Of a stretch of 14,254 bases of DNA, positions 1 through 7,257 are shown one piece after another. The stretch spans positions 1 through 14,254 of the forward strand of contig JAUNHS010000030.1 in assembly GCA_030523805.1 (NCBI GenBank), read 5' to 3'. The notes under the pieces are model-generated. The model searched no databases. It had not been told where the DNA came from and saw nothing but the letters and a program-made list of their open reading frames with translations. How positions within the stretch are numbered: the first letter of the stretch is position 1; each line of letters begins with the position of its first letter. This DNA is from Acinetobacter sp. Lineage in GTDB: Bacteria > Pseudomonadota > Gammaproteobacteria > Pseudomonadales > Moraxellaceae. A program made the translations under genes and the position numbers.

Positions 1-164
1 TGAATGAGAGTGTTGCATTAACAAACCAAATCCGTCGTATGACGAGTGAAGCGTTGAAATTGCCACACATTGAAGTTCCTGCGAATTTGAATGCTCCAAC
101 TGCACCTAAAGCGGTTGAAGCACCAAAAGCGAAAAACTTAAATGTGGAACAGCAAGCAATGTAA
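1..164 (+). CDS. 3' end of an unidentified protein gene with an Ala/Pro/Lys-rich tail
   Basis: The frame starting at base 3 is open to a TAA at 162-164, giving 53 C-terminal residues; the start lies outside the window. The visible part begins NESVALTNQIRRMTSEALKL and looks helical and amphipathic. It is followed by a low-complexity stretch rich in Ala, Pro and Lys (APTAPKAVEAPKAK) and ends NVEQQAM. A helical body plus an Ala/Lys/Pro tail is reminiscent of phasin-type granule proteins, but too little is present to assign a family and I do not. A strong hairpin with a T-run 15 bases after the stop (179-213) supports this being the true end of a plus-strand transcription unit. The gene converges on accC. 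Confidence 0.7.
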   Translation, partial: NESVALTNQIRRMTSEALKLPHIEVPANLNAPTAPKAVEAPKAKNLNVEQQAM

Positions 165-178
165 TGTTGCCTTGATGT

Positions 179-213
179 AAAAATAGCCAGAGAGTAATCT
201 TTGGCTATTTTTT
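179..213 (+). terminator. Intrinsic terminator of the truncated upstream gene
   Basis: The arms AAAAATAGCCA (179-189) and TGGCTATTTTT (202-212) are perfectly complementary. The helix continues inward through GAGA/TCTT (190-193 with 198-201, one G-U pair) to a GTAA tetraloop of the GNRA type. It ends in a run of Ts on the plus strand, and the leading A-run could let it work for the opposite strand as well. Confidence 0.85.
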
Positions 214-240
214 ATGTTTATTGATAACATAGCGATAAAC

Positions 241-272
241 AAAAAACGGATAACAATTGTTATCCGTTTTTT
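241..272. terminator. Perfect 32-nt palindromic terminator after accC
   Basis: Two 16-base arms, AAAAAACGGATAACAA (241-256) and its exact complement (257-272), abut with no spacer. Read on the minus strand it lies 10 bases after the accC stop and ends in T6, so it should terminate the aroQ-accB-accC message. The symmetry means it can also back up the plus-strand terminator at 179-213. Confidence 0.85.
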
Positions 273-282
273 ATTTTGCTGA

Positions 283-1626
283 TTAATGTTGTTTCAACAA
301 ATGCTTCTCTAAATAGTGAATATCCATCGCTTGTTGGCAGAATTGCTCATCTTGCAAAATAATCTGCTGATGCAATGGAATATTGGTCTTAATTCCAGTC
401 AAAACCATTTCATCTAACGCCTGACGCATACGAGCAATTGCTATTTCACGATTTTCACCATGTGCAATCAATTTTGCAATCATTGAGTCATAATATGGCG
501 GAATGCTATAGCCTTGATAAATATGACTATCTAGGCGAATACCTGCACCACCTGCAGCATAAAATTGCTCAATTTTCCCTGGCGATGGTAAAAATGTGGT
601 TGGATCTTCTGCATTGATACGACATTCAATCGCATGACCACGCACTTGAATATCGTCCTGTTGCAAATTCAAGCCCAAACCTGATGCCACCAAAATTTGC
701 TGTTGGATAATATCTACGCCTGTAACCATTTCGGTAACGGGGTGTTCTACTTGCACACGAGTATTCATTTCAATGAAGAAAAATTCGCCATCTTCATATA
801 AAAATTCAAATGTACCAGCACCACGATATTTCATGATTTTACACGCATTAACACACGCTTCTAAAATATCAGCACGAGCTTTTTCAGGTAAATTTGGTGC
901 AGGAGCTTCTTCCAACACTTTTTGATGACGACGCTGTAATGAGCAATCTCGGTCGTACAAATGCACTGCATGACCTTCGCCATCACCCAATACTTGCACT
1001 TCTACATGGCGTGGTTTTTGCAAAAAGCGTTCCATATACACAGTCGCATCGCCAAACCACATCTCTGCATCACGCATCGCTGCTTGTACAGATTCTACCA
1101 GTTGCTCTTCACTTTCCACGATACGCATACCACGACCGCCACCGCCTGCCGCTGCTTTAACAATCAATGGATAACCGATTTTTTTCGCTTCTTGAATGGC
1201 ATTGTCAGGTGTAACTGCATAATCCACACCTGGGACAGTCGGCACGCCTGCTTTTTTCATGGCAATAATCGCAGATACTTTATTGCCCATTGTACGAATG
1301 GTTTCAGGACGTGGGCCAATAAATGCAATACCTGCCGCTTCAACCGCTTCAGCAAATTCAGCATTTTCCGACAAAAAGCCATAGCCAGGGTGAATACCAT
1401 CAGCCCCTGTCAATTCAGCAGCAGTAATGATATTAGCAATATTTAAATAACTGCCACTGCTTGCTCCTGCACCAATGCACACAGCTTCATCTACAAAGCG
1501 TAAGTGCATTAAATCTTTATCTGCTTGAGAATATACGCCAACGGTTTTAATCCCTAGCGTTTTGCACGCACGGGTAATGCGTAACGCAATTTCACCCCGA
1601 TTGGCAATGAGTACCTTTTTTAACAT
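283..1626 (-). CDS. accC: Biotin carboxylase subunit of acetyl-CoA carboxylase
   Basis: This cytoplasmic ATP-grasp enzyme carboxylates the biotin on AccB using ATP and bicarbonate, the first half-reaction of malonyl-CoA synthesis. The 447 residues match the usual length (E. coli 449). The N-terminal biotin-carboxylase fold starts [18 protein letters not shown]-binding Lys116 and Lys157 precede the glycine-rich loop AGGGGRGM (160-167). [11 protein letters not shown] (226-236) and [12 protein letters not shown] (284-295) carry the conserved Lys236, metal-binding Glu286/Asn288 and catalytic Arg290/Glu294, with Arg336 in ECRINAEDP. All key residues sit two positions before their E. coli equivalents. 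AGGAG lies 8 bases before the ATG, which confirms the start. It follows accB with an 18-bp gap, so the two subunits are surely co-transcribed. Confidence 0.98.
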   Translation of the reverse strand: MLKKVLIANRGEIALRITRACKTLGIKTVGVYSQADKDLMHLRFVDEAVCIGAGASSGSYLNIANIITAAELTGADGIHPGYGFLSENAEFAEAVEAAGIAFIGPRPETIRTMGNKVSAIIAMKKAGVPTVPGVDYAVTPDNAIQEAKKIGYPLIVKAAAGGGGRGMRIVESEEQLVESVQAAMRDAEMWFGDATVYMERFLQKPRHVEVQVLGDGEGHAVHLYDRDCSLQRRHQKVLEEAPAPNLPEKARADILEACVNACKIMKYRGAGTFEFLYEDGEFFFIEMNTRVQVEHPVTEMVTGVDIIQQQILVASGLGLNLQQDDIQVRGHAIECRINAEDPTTFLPSPGKIEQFYAAGGAGIRLDSHIYQGYSIPPYYDSMIAKLIAHGENREIAIARMRQALDEMVLTGIKTNIPLHQQIILQDEQFCQQAMDIHYLEKHLLKQH

Positions 1627-1644
1627 GAGCCATACTCCTGTAAA

Positions 1645-2088
1645 TTAGGCACGCAAACGGAATAATGGCTGACCAAATTGTACTACATCGCCATTATTCA
1701 CTAAAATTTCTTCAATCACACCATCTTGTGTTGCTTCAATTGGGTTCATGATTTTCATTGCTTCAACGATACAGAGCGTTTGCCCAGCTTTTACGCTTTG
1801 ACCGACTTTAACAAACGGAGCTTCATCAGGACTTGGCGCAGCATAAAATACACCAACCATTGGCGATGTTTCTACTTTGCCTGCTGCGGTAGGTGCTGTG
1901 CTAGCCGCTGGAGCAGTTGGAGCTGCTGCCACAGGTGCAGCATTGGCTACAGGAGCAGCAGCATAAATCGCTTGCTGTGGTGCTTGACGTGTTAAAGCGA
2001 TAGATTGATCGCCTTCTTTCACTTCAATAGCGTGTAAATCTGATTCAATCATTAAATCAATCAATTTTTTAATCTTGCGAATATCCAT
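1645..2088 (-). CDS. accB: Biotin carboxyl carrier protein of acetyl-CoA carboxylase
   Basis: AccB carries the covalently bound biotin that shuttles the carboxyl group from AccC to the carboxyltransferase AccA/AccD. The protein is 147 residues when started at MDIRKIKKLIDLM, the conserved family N-terminus; the frame is open further upstream (to 2163), but that part is not family-like and would overlap aroQ. AGGA lies 8 bases before this ATG. An Ala/Pro linker (about 40-70) joins the N-terminal segment to the biotinyl domain (about 74-147). That domain has the 'thumb' FYAAPSPDEAPF (81-92) and the biotinylation motif EAMKIMN with acceptor Lys112. The residue after the lysine is Ile rather than the more common Met, which is conservative. 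It lies between aroQ and accC in one minus-strand operon. Confidence 0.97.
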   Translation of the reverse strand: MDIRKIKKLIDLMIESDLHAIEVKEGDQSIALTRQAPQQAIYAAAPVANAAPVAAAPTAPAASTAPTAAGKVETSPMVGVFYAAPSPDEAPFVKVGQSVKAGQTLCIVEAMKIMNPIEATQDGVIEEILVNNGDVVQFGQPLFRLRA

Positions 2089-2128
2089 AGTGTACATCCT
2101 ATAAATGAGAGAAAGGGATAAGGGAAAC

Positions 2129-2581
2129 CTAGCGAGTAGGCGTTTGAAATTGTTGCAAAGCAAAATCTAAAGCGGCACGATAACCAAAAGCACCTAAACC
2201 ACAAATCACGCCAATGGCTTTATCTGACAAATAAGAGTGATGACGGAAACTTTCTCGTGCGTGTACATTAGATAAATGAATTTCAATAAATGGAATATCT
2301 ACACCAAGCAAAGCATCTCGTAAAGCAACCGACGTATGCGTAAGTGCAGCAGGATTGATGAGAATACATTGCACACCATCTAAACGTGCTTGATGAATAC
2401 GATCAACCAAAGCACCTTCCCAATTACTTTGAAAAGTGTCTAATTGCACATCGTGCTGTTCAGCATGGGCGATGAGAGACTGATGAATATCATCTAAAGT
2501 TAAAGCACCATAAATTTCTGGCTCTCGCAAGCCGAGCAAATTTAGATTTGGTCCTTGTAACAATAAAAATTTTGCTTTCAT
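2129..2581 (-). CDS. aroQ: Type II 3-dehydroquinate dehydratase
   Basis: This enzyme converts 3-dehydroquinate to 3-dehydroshikimate, the third step of the shikimate pathway, as a cytosolic dodecamer. The 150 residues from [17 protein letters not shown] are the normal length. Visible signatures are [16 protein letters not shown] with catalytic Tyr24, [13 protein letters not shown] (51-63), INPAAL (75-80) with Asn76, the catalytic His102 in EIHLSN, and Arg109/Arg113 in ARESFRHH. A longer frame to 2611 would start at TTG and adds residues absent from the family, so the ATG at 2581 is preferred, although only a weak GAG is seen before it. It is the first gene of aroQ-accB-accC, a linkage common in gammaproteobacteria. 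Confidence 0.97.
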   Translation of the reverse strand: MKAKFLLLQGPNLNLLGLREPEIYGALTLDDIHQSLIAHAEQHDVQLDTFQSNWEGALVDRIHQARLDGVQCILINPAALTHTSVALRDALLGVDIPFIEIHLSNVHARESFRHHSYLSDKAIGVICGLGAFGYRAALDFALQQFQTPTR

Positions 2582-2632
2582 GTACAACTCATTCAAATCA
2601 AAACTGTGCAAAACTTTTGATAGATACTCGCA

Positions 2633-2662
2633 AAAATAGCGAATTTACATTTCATTTCACAA
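2633..2662 (-). promoter_or_regulatory. Possible promoter of the aroQ-accB-accC operon
   Basis: On the minus strand, TTGTGA (2662-2657) is separated by 18 bases from TATTTT (2638-2633), each matching four of six consensus positions. Transcription would start near 2626, about 45 bases before the aroQ ATG. No better pair was seen in the gap. Confidence 0.35.
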
Positions 2663-2730
2663 CAGCATAGTAAAAAGTGGTAGAGAAGTTGTTAGTTAAA
2701 GATGAGACACAAATTCTCCAATTCTGTGCA

Positions 2731-2753
2731 TATAATGAAATTTTTGCTATAAA
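2731..2753 (+). promoter_or_regulatory. Possible rluA promoter with two -10-like boxes
   Basis: A perfect TATAAT is at 2731-2736 and a second box, TATAAA at 2748-2753, is preceded by TG at 2745-2746 (extended -10 form). Neither has a good -35. A third TATAAT is at 2907-2912, only 46 bases before the rluA ATG, also without a clear -35. Which box is used cannot be decided by eye. Confidence 0.4.
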
Positions 2754-2769
2754 ATCGCAATGTTCAAAA

Positions 2770-2788
2770 GTTACAATATTTATGTAAC
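2770..2788. repeat. Inverted repeat GTTACA-N7-TGTAAC upstream of rluA
   Basis: Perfect 6-bp arms flank an AT-only 7-base spacer, just downstream of the extended -10 box at 2745-2753. The form suits a dimeric repressor operator or a weak hairpin at the start of a long leader. No regulator can be named. Confidence 0.45.
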
Positions 2789-2832
2789 ATTTGTAAATTT
2801 TAAAGTTCCAAAGTCAGAAAAAATTCGCCACG

Positions 2833-2869
2833 ATATTTTGCTCAAATCTATCTGCATACAGCAAAATAT
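2833..2869. repeat. Inverted repeat ATATTTTGCT-N17-AGCAAAATAT upstream of rluA
   Basis: Two perfect 10-bp arms (2833-2842 and 2860-2869) are separated by 17 bases. A further 7-bp pair, AGCAATA (2874-2880) with TATTGCT (2934-2940), surrounds the TATAAT at 2907-2912. No T-run follows, so this is not a standard terminator. Confidence 0.5.
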
Positions 2870-2957
2870 AGGGAGCAATAGAAGAGCATTTTATAGCAGT
2901 TCACGTTATAATAGGCGACTTATTTTTATGCCTTATTGCTCAACTGCTGAGAAATTC

Positions 2958-3614
2958 ATGCCTGATTTTATCTACACACCACCGCAGCACCCTTTAGAAT
3001 ATCTTTATGAAGATGATGATTTAATCGCCATCAATAAACCTGCAGGTTTGCTCTCGGTCATGGGGCGTTTGCCTGAACATCAAGATAGTGCGTATTTACG
3101 CATTTTACAACGCATTCCATTGGCAAAAGTCATTCATCGCCTAGATATGGCGACATCGGGCATTTTGCTATTTGCCAAGCACCGTGAAGTGGAAGTGATG
3201 ATGAGTAAAATTTTTCAAGCTCGTCAAGTGAAAAAATATTACACCGCATGGGTGGAAGGGCAGTTACAAGGGCAGGGCATGGTAGATGTGCCATTGATTG
3301 CCGATTGGGAACATAGACCACGCCAAAAAGTTGATTATGACGTTGGTAAGCCAGCACAAACGCTGTACCAAGCTGAACGCTATGATGAACAATTGGATTG
3401 TAGTCGTGTTTTATTAGAACCCATTACAGGGCGTTCGCACCAATTAAGAGTACACATGGCACATTTGGGACACCCCATTACAGGCGATAAATTATACCAC
3501 CCACAGCCTAATAAAAGCCCGTTGGGGCGTTTGGCTTTGCACGCAACCAAGCTACAATTTTTACACCCAACCCAGCAAGTATGGATTGAAATTGTGAGTG
3601 AAGCACCGTTTTAA
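2958..3614 (+). CDS. rluA: RluA-type pseudouridine synthase (23S rRNA/tRNA)
   Basis: RluA isomerises uridine to pseudouridine at position 746 of 23S rRNA and position 32 of several tRNAs. The catalytic motif HRLDMATSG gives nucleophile Asp63. Flanking motifs are INKPAGLLSVMGRLPEH (25-41), KKYYTAWVEG (92-101), DWEHRPRQKVDY (116-127), KPAQT (131-135) and the C-terminal PITGRSHQLRVHMAHLGHPITGD (155-177). These follow E. coli RluA closely and more closely than RluC/RluD; no S4 domain is present. From MPDFIYTPP the protein is 218 residues, matching E. coli RluA (219). The frame is open back to 2760, and an ATG at 2928 would add 10 residues, but this upstream part is not family-like. A weak TGAG precedes the chosen ATG. 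Confidence 0.93.
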   Translation: MPDFIYTPPQHPLEYLYEDDDLIAINKPAGLLSVMGRLPEHQDSAYLRILQRIPLAKVIHRLDMATSGILLFAKHREVEVMMSKIFQARQVKKYYTAWVEGQLQGQGMVDVPLIADWEHRPRQKVDYDVGKPAQTLYQAERYDEQLDCSRVLLEPITGRSHQLRVHMAHLGHPITGDKLYHPQPNKSPLGRLALHATKLQFLHPTQQVWIEIVSEAPF

Positions 3615-3647
3615 TTGTACATTATTGTGTGATGATTTTTTAATCAT

Positions 3648-3674
3648 AAAAAACGCATTCCAAAGAATGCGTTT
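3648..3674 (-). terminator. Terminator between convergent rluA and the UPF0149 gene
   Basis: Arms AAACGCATTC (3651-3660) and GAATGCGTTT (3665-3674) enclose a CAAA loop. On the minus strand the hairpin is followed by an unbroken T6, a good terminator for the UPF0149 message. On the plus strand only TTT follows, so it is weaker for rluA. Confidence 0.8.
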
Positions 3675-3692
3675 AAATCATACAGGAGAGAT

Positions 3693-4220
3693 TTACTCGG
3701 CAGGTGCGTGATAAAGTAAATAAATTTCACTTAAATTGTCTGGAATTTCTTCGGCTAATTCGTCCATTAATTGACCATTACGGCGGAAACTTTCCATTTG
3801 TGGATCTTCTTCATCAATGCCACTAAAGACCATCATTGGTAAAGTCAATTCAATTAGACTTTCTTCTACTTCGTCCAAAAACCATGCATCTTCATTTAAA
3901 AATAACGCATCAACAAAGCCTACAGACCAATCGCCCAAGCTAGAATCTACATCAGCTTCTTCAATTTCAAATGGAAACTCTACACTTTCTTCATTTGAAA
4001 GCGTGTATTGAATATGCTCTAGCCATAATTTCACTTGCTGAATAATGTCTGCAGGTACTTTATTTTGCTGTTGGTCAAACAATTCTTTTAGCCAAGACTC
4101 AAATTTTGGGCCGACAGCGACAGCACATAAAAAACCATGTGTGGCAGCAAAATCTAAACCATATTCATTTTGTTCGCCATCTAAATAATCGGCTAACAAA
4201 TCAAGATTAAGTTGGCTCAT
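3693..4220 (-). CDS. UPF0149 (YecA/YgfB) family protein
   Basis: The protein has 175 residues and is strongly acidic. The family hallmark is the N-terminal 'ATHGFLCAVAVGP' segment (about 26-38, compare the E/THGLL pattern of YecA/YgfB). It continues with a mid-protein WSVGFVDALFLNEDAWF (about 98-114) that matches the W..GF..G pattern of the family. The C-terminal SEC-C zinc motif of E. coli YecA is absent, so this is a short, zinc-less member. The molecular function is not established; family members are soluble helical proteins. A weak AAAGG lies 11 bases before the ATG. The 66-bp gap to the upstream acidic-protein gene contains no obvious promoter, so the two may share a transcript. Confidence 0.85.
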   Translation of the reverse strand: MSQLNLDLLADYLDGEQNEYGLDFAATHGFLCAVAVGPKFESWLKELFDQQQNKVPADIIQQVKLWLEHIQYTLSNEESVEFPFEIEEADVDSSLGDWSVGFVDALFLNEDAWFLDEVEESLIELTLPMMVFSGIDEEDPQMESFRRNGQLMDELAEEIPDNLSEIYLLYHAPAE

Positions 4221-4286
4221 ATACGTTCAAACCTTTAAAATGAAAAATGCTATTGTAGAGTGAAATGGCAATTTAGACAATGCGAG

Positions 4287-4502
4287 TTAAGCATCGTCAT
4301 CATCAAAATCATCGTCTAAGTCGTCAAAATCGTAATCTAAATCTTTCAATTCACGTTCTAAACGACGTTGAGCTAATAAATCATCAATTAAGCGACGTTT
4401 TTCTAACGATTCTTTAGATGATAATTTTGCCGCATTTTCATCAAAATTAATGGCATCATCATCGCCATAATTGTCATCAAGTTCAAAATCTGTGGTAGAC
4501 AT
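4287..4502 (-). CDS. Small acidic protein, resembles the PA3496 family
   Basis: This 71-residue protein has an acidic N-terminus (DFELDDNYGDDDAINFDEN), a basic amphipathic middle helix (SSKESLEKRRLIDDLLAQRRLEREL, about 28-52) and an almost pure Asp/Phe/Leu tail (DYDFDDLDDDFDDDDA). An acidic-basic-acidic plan around an 'RR.I.D.L..RRLE.EL' helix is what I recall of the PA3496-type 'putative envelope integrity' proteins, whose function is only tentatively described. No signal peptide is visible. The frame also offers an ATG at 4514, but GGAG six bases before the ATG at 4502 overlaps that codon and fixes the start at 4502. It lies divergent from rpoD and upstream of the UPF0149 gene. Confidence 0.75.
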   Translation of the reverse strand: MSTTDFELDDNYGDDDAINFDENAAKLSSKESLEKRRLIDDLLAQRRLERELKDLDYDFDDLDDDFDDDDA

Positions 4503-4564
4503 GGGCAGCTCCATTGAGTCAAATGACTGAGAGAATAGGTAAATGTCGGTAGAATATTTAGGCT

Positions 4565-4593
4565 TATTTATCTATTTTTGAATATAAAGTCAA
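4565..4593 (-). promoter_or_regulatory. Promoter for the small acidic protein gene
   Basis: On the minus strand TTGACT (4593-4588) matches five of six -35 positions. A -10 follows as GATAAA (4572-4567, 15-base spacer) or TAAATA (4570-4565, 17-base spacer). Transcription would start near 4558, about 55 bases before the ATG. Confidence 0.5.
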
Positions 4594-4737
4594 GGATTAT
4601 GCGGCTTGTTTGGCTAAAAATTGTTTGATTGTGCCAATATTGTATTTTTATGACGATTTTTATCATGACTGTTGGCAAATTTGCACAAAAATATCGTCGT
4701 TCATTATTATTCACTACTATATATCATTTGGGCAACG

Positions 4738-4746
4738 TGGTATAAT
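4738..4746 (+). promoter_or_regulatory. Extended -10 promoter of rpoD
   Basis: TGGTATAAT is a perfect extended -10 element (TG-N-TATAAT). The -35 region is poor, as is usual for this class. The predicted start near 4753 gives an untranslated leader of about 87 bases before the rpoD ATG. Confidence 0.7.
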
Positions 4747-4839
4747 ATAGGATTAATTATAAAAAATAGATGGTCATCTCTGATTGTTCGTCTAAATTTT
4801 ATGTCTGTGTAATTTTATGAGAGAAAAGAGCGTTTCATC

Positions 4840-6735
4840 ATGAGTGAATTTGAATCTCAAACATCGCAAGTGGCGGCACTGATTAGCCGTGGGCGAGAGC
4901 AGGGATATTTAACCTATGCTGAGATTAACGATCATCTTCCTGACTCAATTACGGAAAGTGAGCAGATTGAAGATATTATTCAAATGTTACAAGATGTGGG
5001 GATTCCTGTACATGAGCGGGCGCCTGAATCTGATGATGCAATGTTTGACGATACGCCAGATGCTGGCGATGATGTTGCTGCTGAAGAAGCCGCTGCGGTA
5101 TTGGCATCGGTAGAAAATGAACCAGGGCGTACCACCGACCCAGTGCGTATGTATATGCGTGAAATGGGAACGGTTGAGCTTTTAACCCGAGATGGTGAAA
5201 TTAGCATTGCCAAGCGTATAGAAGAAGGCACAAGAGATGTTTTAAATTCTATTGCTTATTGGCCAAGTGCAGTAGATGTTGTATTACAAGAATATGAAGT
5301 ATTTTTAACAGGTGAACGTCGTTTAGCTGATATTTTTTCTGGTTATTTAGATCCAGAATCTGATGATGATATTCCAGATTTATCGGAAGAAGATACTGAA
5401 GTCGCTTTAGACGAAGAAGAAGCGAAAAAAACATCATTGGCTGATGATTTGAGCGATGATGAAGAAGATGATGCTGATGCAGGCGAAAATGCTCCTGATC
5501 CTGAAGATGCAGATTCTGGCCCTGACCCTGAATTGGCAAAAGTACGTTTTGCTGAGCTGGAAGCGACGTGGAATAATACCAAAGCCATCATTGAAGCCAA
5601 TGGTCGTCAAAGTCAAGTTGCCAAAGAAGCGTTGGATCATTTGGCAACAGTATTTATGATGTTTAAATTCACGCCACGTGTATTTGACATGATTGCTACC
5701 ATGATTCGCAGTACGCATGATGATATTCGTGCGAATGAGCGTGAAATTATGCGTTATGTAGTACGTCGTGGGCGTATGGATCGTAATTTATTCCGTACTA
5801 CTTTCCCAGGGCAAGAGTCAAATGTTGCATGGTTAGATGAGCAATTAACGAAAGTGCCTGCAGAAACTGTTCCGTATTTAGAAAAAGTGCGTGCAGATGT
5901 GGCAGCGTACCAGCAAAGAATTGCCGAAATTGAGCAAGGTTTGGGCTTGAGCGTTACGGAAATTAAAGATATTTCTAAACGTATGGCTGTGGGCGAAGCC
6001 AAAGCACATCGTGCCAAAAAAGAAATGGTAGAAGCTAACTTGCGTTTGGTGATTTCTATTGCGAAAAAATATACCAACCGTGGTTTGCAATTTCTTGATT
6101 TAATTCAAGAAGGTAATATTGGTTTGATGAAAGCGGTAGATAAATTTGAATATCGCCGTGGTTATAAATTCTCCACTTATGCAACATGGTGGATTCGCCA
6201 AGCCATTACACGTTCTATTGCCGATCAAGCACGCACCATTCGTATTCCTGTGCATATGATTGAAACGATTAATAAAATTAACCGTGTATCTCGTCAATTA
6301 TTGCAAGAAATGGGGCGTGAAGCGACACCTGAAGAGCTGGGCGAACGTTTGGATATGGACGAAGCCAAAGTGCGTAAAGTGTTGAAAATTGCCAAAGAAC
6401 CAATTTCTATGGAAACGCCTATTGGTGATGATGAAGATAGCCACTTGGGTGATTTTATTGAAGACCAAAACATTGTATCGCCAGTAGATGCAGCGACATC
6501 GCAAGGTTTAAGAGAAGCGACACGAGAAGTGTTGGAAAACTTAACTGAGCGTGAAGCAAAAGTATTGAAAATGCGTTTTGGTATTGATATGAACACTGAC
6601 CATACTTTAGAAGAAGTGGGTCGTCAGTTTGATGTGACTCGTGAGCGTATTCGTCAAATTGAAGCCAAAGCCTTGCGTAAATTACGCCATCCATCACGTT
6701 CAGAGCATTTACGTTCATTCTTAGAAAGTGATTGA
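4840..6735 (+). CDS. rpoD: Primary RNA polymerase sigma factor (sigma-70, RpoD)
   Basis: RpoD directs core RNA polymerase to housekeeping promoters. The 631 residues show all regions: 1.1 (about 1-75, [21 protein letters not shown]), 1.2 (about 97-130, [20 protein letters not shown]), and an acidic non-conserved region rich in Asp/Glu (about 171-230). Region 2 spans about 397-470 ([40 protein letters not shown] for -10 recognition and melting). Region 3 runs from about 471 to 550, and region 4 from about 565 to 631, with the helix-turn-helix [30 protein letters not shown] reading the -35. Length and insert fit a gammaproteobacterial group 1 sigma. The start follows a purine-rich GAGAGAAAAGAG. 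Unlike the rpsU-dnaG-rpoD arrangement of enterics, it has its own promoter and terminator. Confidence 0.99.
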   Translation: MSEFESQTSQVAALISRGREQGYLTYAEINDHLPDSITESEQIEDIIQMLQDVGIPVHERAPESDDAMFDDTPDAGDDVAAEEAAAVLASVENEPGRTTDPVRMYMREMGTVELLTRDGEISIAKRIEEGTRDVLNSIAYWPSAVDVVLQEYEVFLTGERRLADIFSGYLDPESDDDIPDLSEEDTEVALDEEEAKKTSLADDLSDDEEDDADAGENAPDPEDADSGPDPELAKVRFAELEATWNNTKAIIEANGRQSQVAKEALDHLATVFMMFKFTPRVFDMIATMIRSTHDDIRANEREIMRYVVRRGRMDRNLFRTTFPGQESNVAWLDEQLTKVPAETVPYLEKVRADVAAYQQRIAEIEQGLGLSVTEIKDISKRMAVGEAKAHRAKKEMVEANLRLVISIAKKYTNRGLQFLDLIQEGNIGLMKAVDKFEYRRGYKFSTYATWWIRQAITRSIADQARTIRIPVHMIETINKINRVSRQLLQEMGREATPEELGERLDMDEAKVRKVLKIAKEPISMETPIGDDEDSHLGDFIEDQNIVSPVDAATSQGLREATREVLENLTEREAKVLKMRFGIDMNTDHTLEEVGRQFDVTRERIRQIEAKALRKLRHPSRSEHLRSFLESD

Positions 6736-6753
6736 TTACTGTGGATTTAACCC

Positions 6754-6780
6754 AAAATGCCTACGCTGTAGGCATTTTTT
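6754..6780 (+). terminator. Terminator after rpoD
   Basis: Arms AAAATGCCTAC (6754-6764) and GTAGGCATTTT (6768-6778) form a perfect 11-bp stem with a GCT loop, followed by T6. It lies 18 bases after the rpoD stop. Confidence 0.92.
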
Positions 6781-6818
6781 ATCATTCGCATAAACCATAA
6801 AAATTGAGAGAAATAAAG

Positions 6819-7106
6819 ATGTTAGACCGTACACCATCTCGTGAGTTAAGAGAAGATTTGTGGGTATTTCCGATGGATTATCCAATTAAATTGATTGGTT
6901 TGGCTGGGGCAGAATTGCGTCAAGCTGTGGTAGAAATTTTGCGTAAGCATTTTCCTGATTTTGATGACAGCACTTTAACAGTACAAGCATCACGCACTGG
7001 GAAATATGATTCTATTACAGCAAAATTATATTTTACAGAGTTGGAGCAAGTGCATGCTTTATATGCTGATTTGGCAGCGTGTCCGCTCATTAAAACAGCA
7101 TTATAA
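6819..7106 (+). CDS. YbeD/DUF493 family protein
   Basis: This 95-residue protein starts MLDRTPSRELREDLWVFPMD after GAGAG eight bases upstream; an in-frame TTG at 6804 would overlap that site. DUF493 (UPF0250) members are small ACT-like alpha/beta proteins. Visible family features are the 'FPMDYPIKLIGLAG' strand-turn (17-30), the long helix ELRQAVVEILRKHFPDFD, and the 'SRTGKYDSITAKLYFTELEQVHALYADLA' segment, matching the SSKGNYHSVSITI..T..EQVE.LY..L of E. coli YbeD. In enterics ybeD lies directly before lipB, as it does here, which supports the call; a role linked to lipoate metabolism is suspected but unproven. No separate promoter was seen in the short gap after the rpoD terminator, so some read-through is possible. 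Confidence 0.9.
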   Translation: MLDRTPSRELREDLWVFPMDYPIKLIGLAGAELRQAVVEILRKHFPDFDDSTLTVQASRTGKYDSITAKLYFTELEQVHALYADLAACPLIKTAL

Positions 7107-7130
7107 GATTGCGATGGAATGGATTATTTT

Positions 7131-7165
7131 AAAAATAGAGCCTGATTTATCAAGGCTTTATTTTT
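7131..7165 (+). terminator. Terminator after the DUF493 gene
   Basis: Arms AAAAATAGAGCCT (7131-7143) and AGGCTTTATTTTT (7153-7165) pair over 13 bp with one G-U, around a 9-base loop, and end in T5. It separates the DUF493 gene from lipB despite their conserved order. Confidence 0.85.
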
Positions 7166-7190
7166 ATCTATGATTTTATGATGATGTCTA

Positions 7191-7218
7191 TTGTGCATAC
7201 TAAAAGATATGCTACACT
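7191..7218 (+). promoter_or_regulatory. Probable promoter of the lipB operon
   Basis: TTGTGC (7191-7196) and TACACT (7213-7218) are 16 bases apart, and TG at 7210-7211 makes an extended -10. Transcription would start near 7225, about 33 bases before the lipB ATG. Confidence 0.55.
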
Positions 7219-7257
7219 AGATGGATTGAAGATTGGTTTAAAGCACGTGGGGAAATG

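Noticed and set aside
247-266. GGATAACAATTGTTATCC looks like a lac operator half-site repeated in mirror form
   Set aside because: It is the centre of a 32-nt perfect palindrome with flanking A and T runs directly after the accC stop, so it is a terminator; no lac-type gene is near.
961-1446. A 161-codon plus-strand frame inside accC
   Set aside because: It is antisense to a fully conserved accC, with a composition rich in His, Cys and Thr and no family resemblance.
2760-2957. The rluA frame is open 66 codons upstream of the chosen start
   Set aside because: The added residues are not RluA-like and the region is AT-rich with promoter boxes and repeats; the ATG at 2958 gives the normal family length.
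5461-5530. GAT/GAA-rich tract in rpoD as a possible unstable repeat
   Set aside because: It is irregular at the base level and encodes the acidic insert normal for gammaproteobacterial RpoD.
5343-5600. Long minus-strand and alternate-frame open frames inside rpoD
   Set aside because: They arise from the Asp/Glu-rich GAT/GAA repeats of the non-conserved region and have no start signals; rpoD accounts for the sequence.
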